From assembly GCA_013331015.1 (NCBI GenBank), contig DUHF01000183.1, positions 1-5,347 on the forward strand: a stretch of DNA of 5,347 nt. Direction: 5' to 3'. This document shows positions 5,277 through 5,347 of this stretch, piece by piece. The position numbers and the translations under genes are program-made. Within the stretch, counting starts at the first letter, position 1. Every line of letters begins with the position of its first letter. A model generated the notes under the pieces. It was not told where the DNA came from and ran no database searches. It saw only the letters and a program-made list of their open reading frames with translations. Source of the DNA: Methanoregula sp. (GTDB lineage: Archaea > Halobacteriota > Methanomicrobia > Methanomicrobiales > Methanospirillaceae).

Positions 5277-5347
5277 TCAGCGCTCGATTTGCCGTATGTG
5301 CTCGTCAGTCTTTTTTGCAAGATCGCTCTTGTTCTGGAGGCGCGAGA
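5277..5347 (-). CDS. C-terminal end of an unidentified protein, cut by the right edge
   Basis: Reading in from the right edge, one minus-strand frame is open for 22 complete codons to a TGA at 5277-5279. The tail reads SRLQNKSDLAKKTDEH, then IRQIER. It is highly charged and likely a helix or coiled coil. The T-run 40 bp downstream supports a true gene end. Too little is visible to name a family. The other frames are not excluded, but this one has a plausible codon pattern and a sensible 3' end. Confidence 0.45.
   Translation of the reverse strand, partial: SRLQNKSDLAKKTDEHIRQIER

Noticed and set aside
1..5347. CRISPR arrays, insertion sequences, tRNA genes and long direct repeats
   Set aside because: No regularly spaced repeats, transposase motifs, terminal inverted repeats or cloverleaf-like sequence were seen on reading both strands. 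The only internal repeat is the protein-level Cache triplication.

Overview
The window looks like chromosomal DNA of a methanogenic archaeon, most likely of the order Methanomicrobiales (Methanoregula-like). This is inferred from four things: a membrane histidine kinase with an N-terminal 7TM sensor, a PAS domain and an H-box reading RHDILNQ; a secreted lipoprotein made of Cache domains; a tiny CxxC...CxxC zinc-ribbon protein; and TATA-like boxes about 26 bp upstream of several start codons. Base composition is moderately GC-rich. No mobile element, CRISPR array, tRNA or rRNA was seen.

Layout, left to right. Positions 1-202 (minus) hold the N-terminus of a membrane-anchored BMP-family (PF02608-like) substrate-binding protein that runs off the left edge. 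Just upstream on the same strand, 31 bp away, lies a 449-residue lipoprotein with three tandem Cache domains (234-1583). The two probably form an operon for binding extracellular ligands. A 206-bp divergent intergenic region (1584-1789) follows. It contains a TATA-like box, one arm of a perfect 10-bp inverted repeat that brackets the lipoprotein start, and Shine-Dalgarno-like motifs. A small unrecognised basic protein (1790-2080, plus) converges on, and overlaps by 10 bp, a cation-diffusion-facilitator-fold membrane protein (2071-3078, minus). That protein appears to have lost nearly all canonical metal ligands. A second divergent promoter region (3079-3196) separates it from a 55-residue zinc-ribbon protein (3197-3364, plus), which converges on the 7TM-PAS histidine kinase (3390-5093, minus). 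Upstream of the kinase is a leader of about 180 bp with a TATA-like box and a possible 24-codon leader ORF joined to the kinase by an ATGA overlap. The right edge (5277-5347, minus) holds the C-terminus of another gene, followed by a T-run that may terminate it.

Functionally the window is mostly membrane and envelope sensing: two extracytoplasmic ligand-binding proteins, a CDF-like membrane protein and a sensor kinase. No response regulator or ABC permease is present, so the kinase partner and the transport partner of the BMP protein lie outside or are encoded elsewhere. The most unusual items are the degenerate CDF protein, the triple-Cache lipoprotein, the inverted repeat around its start, and the repeated TATA-to-ATG spacing that suggests leaderless transcripts.
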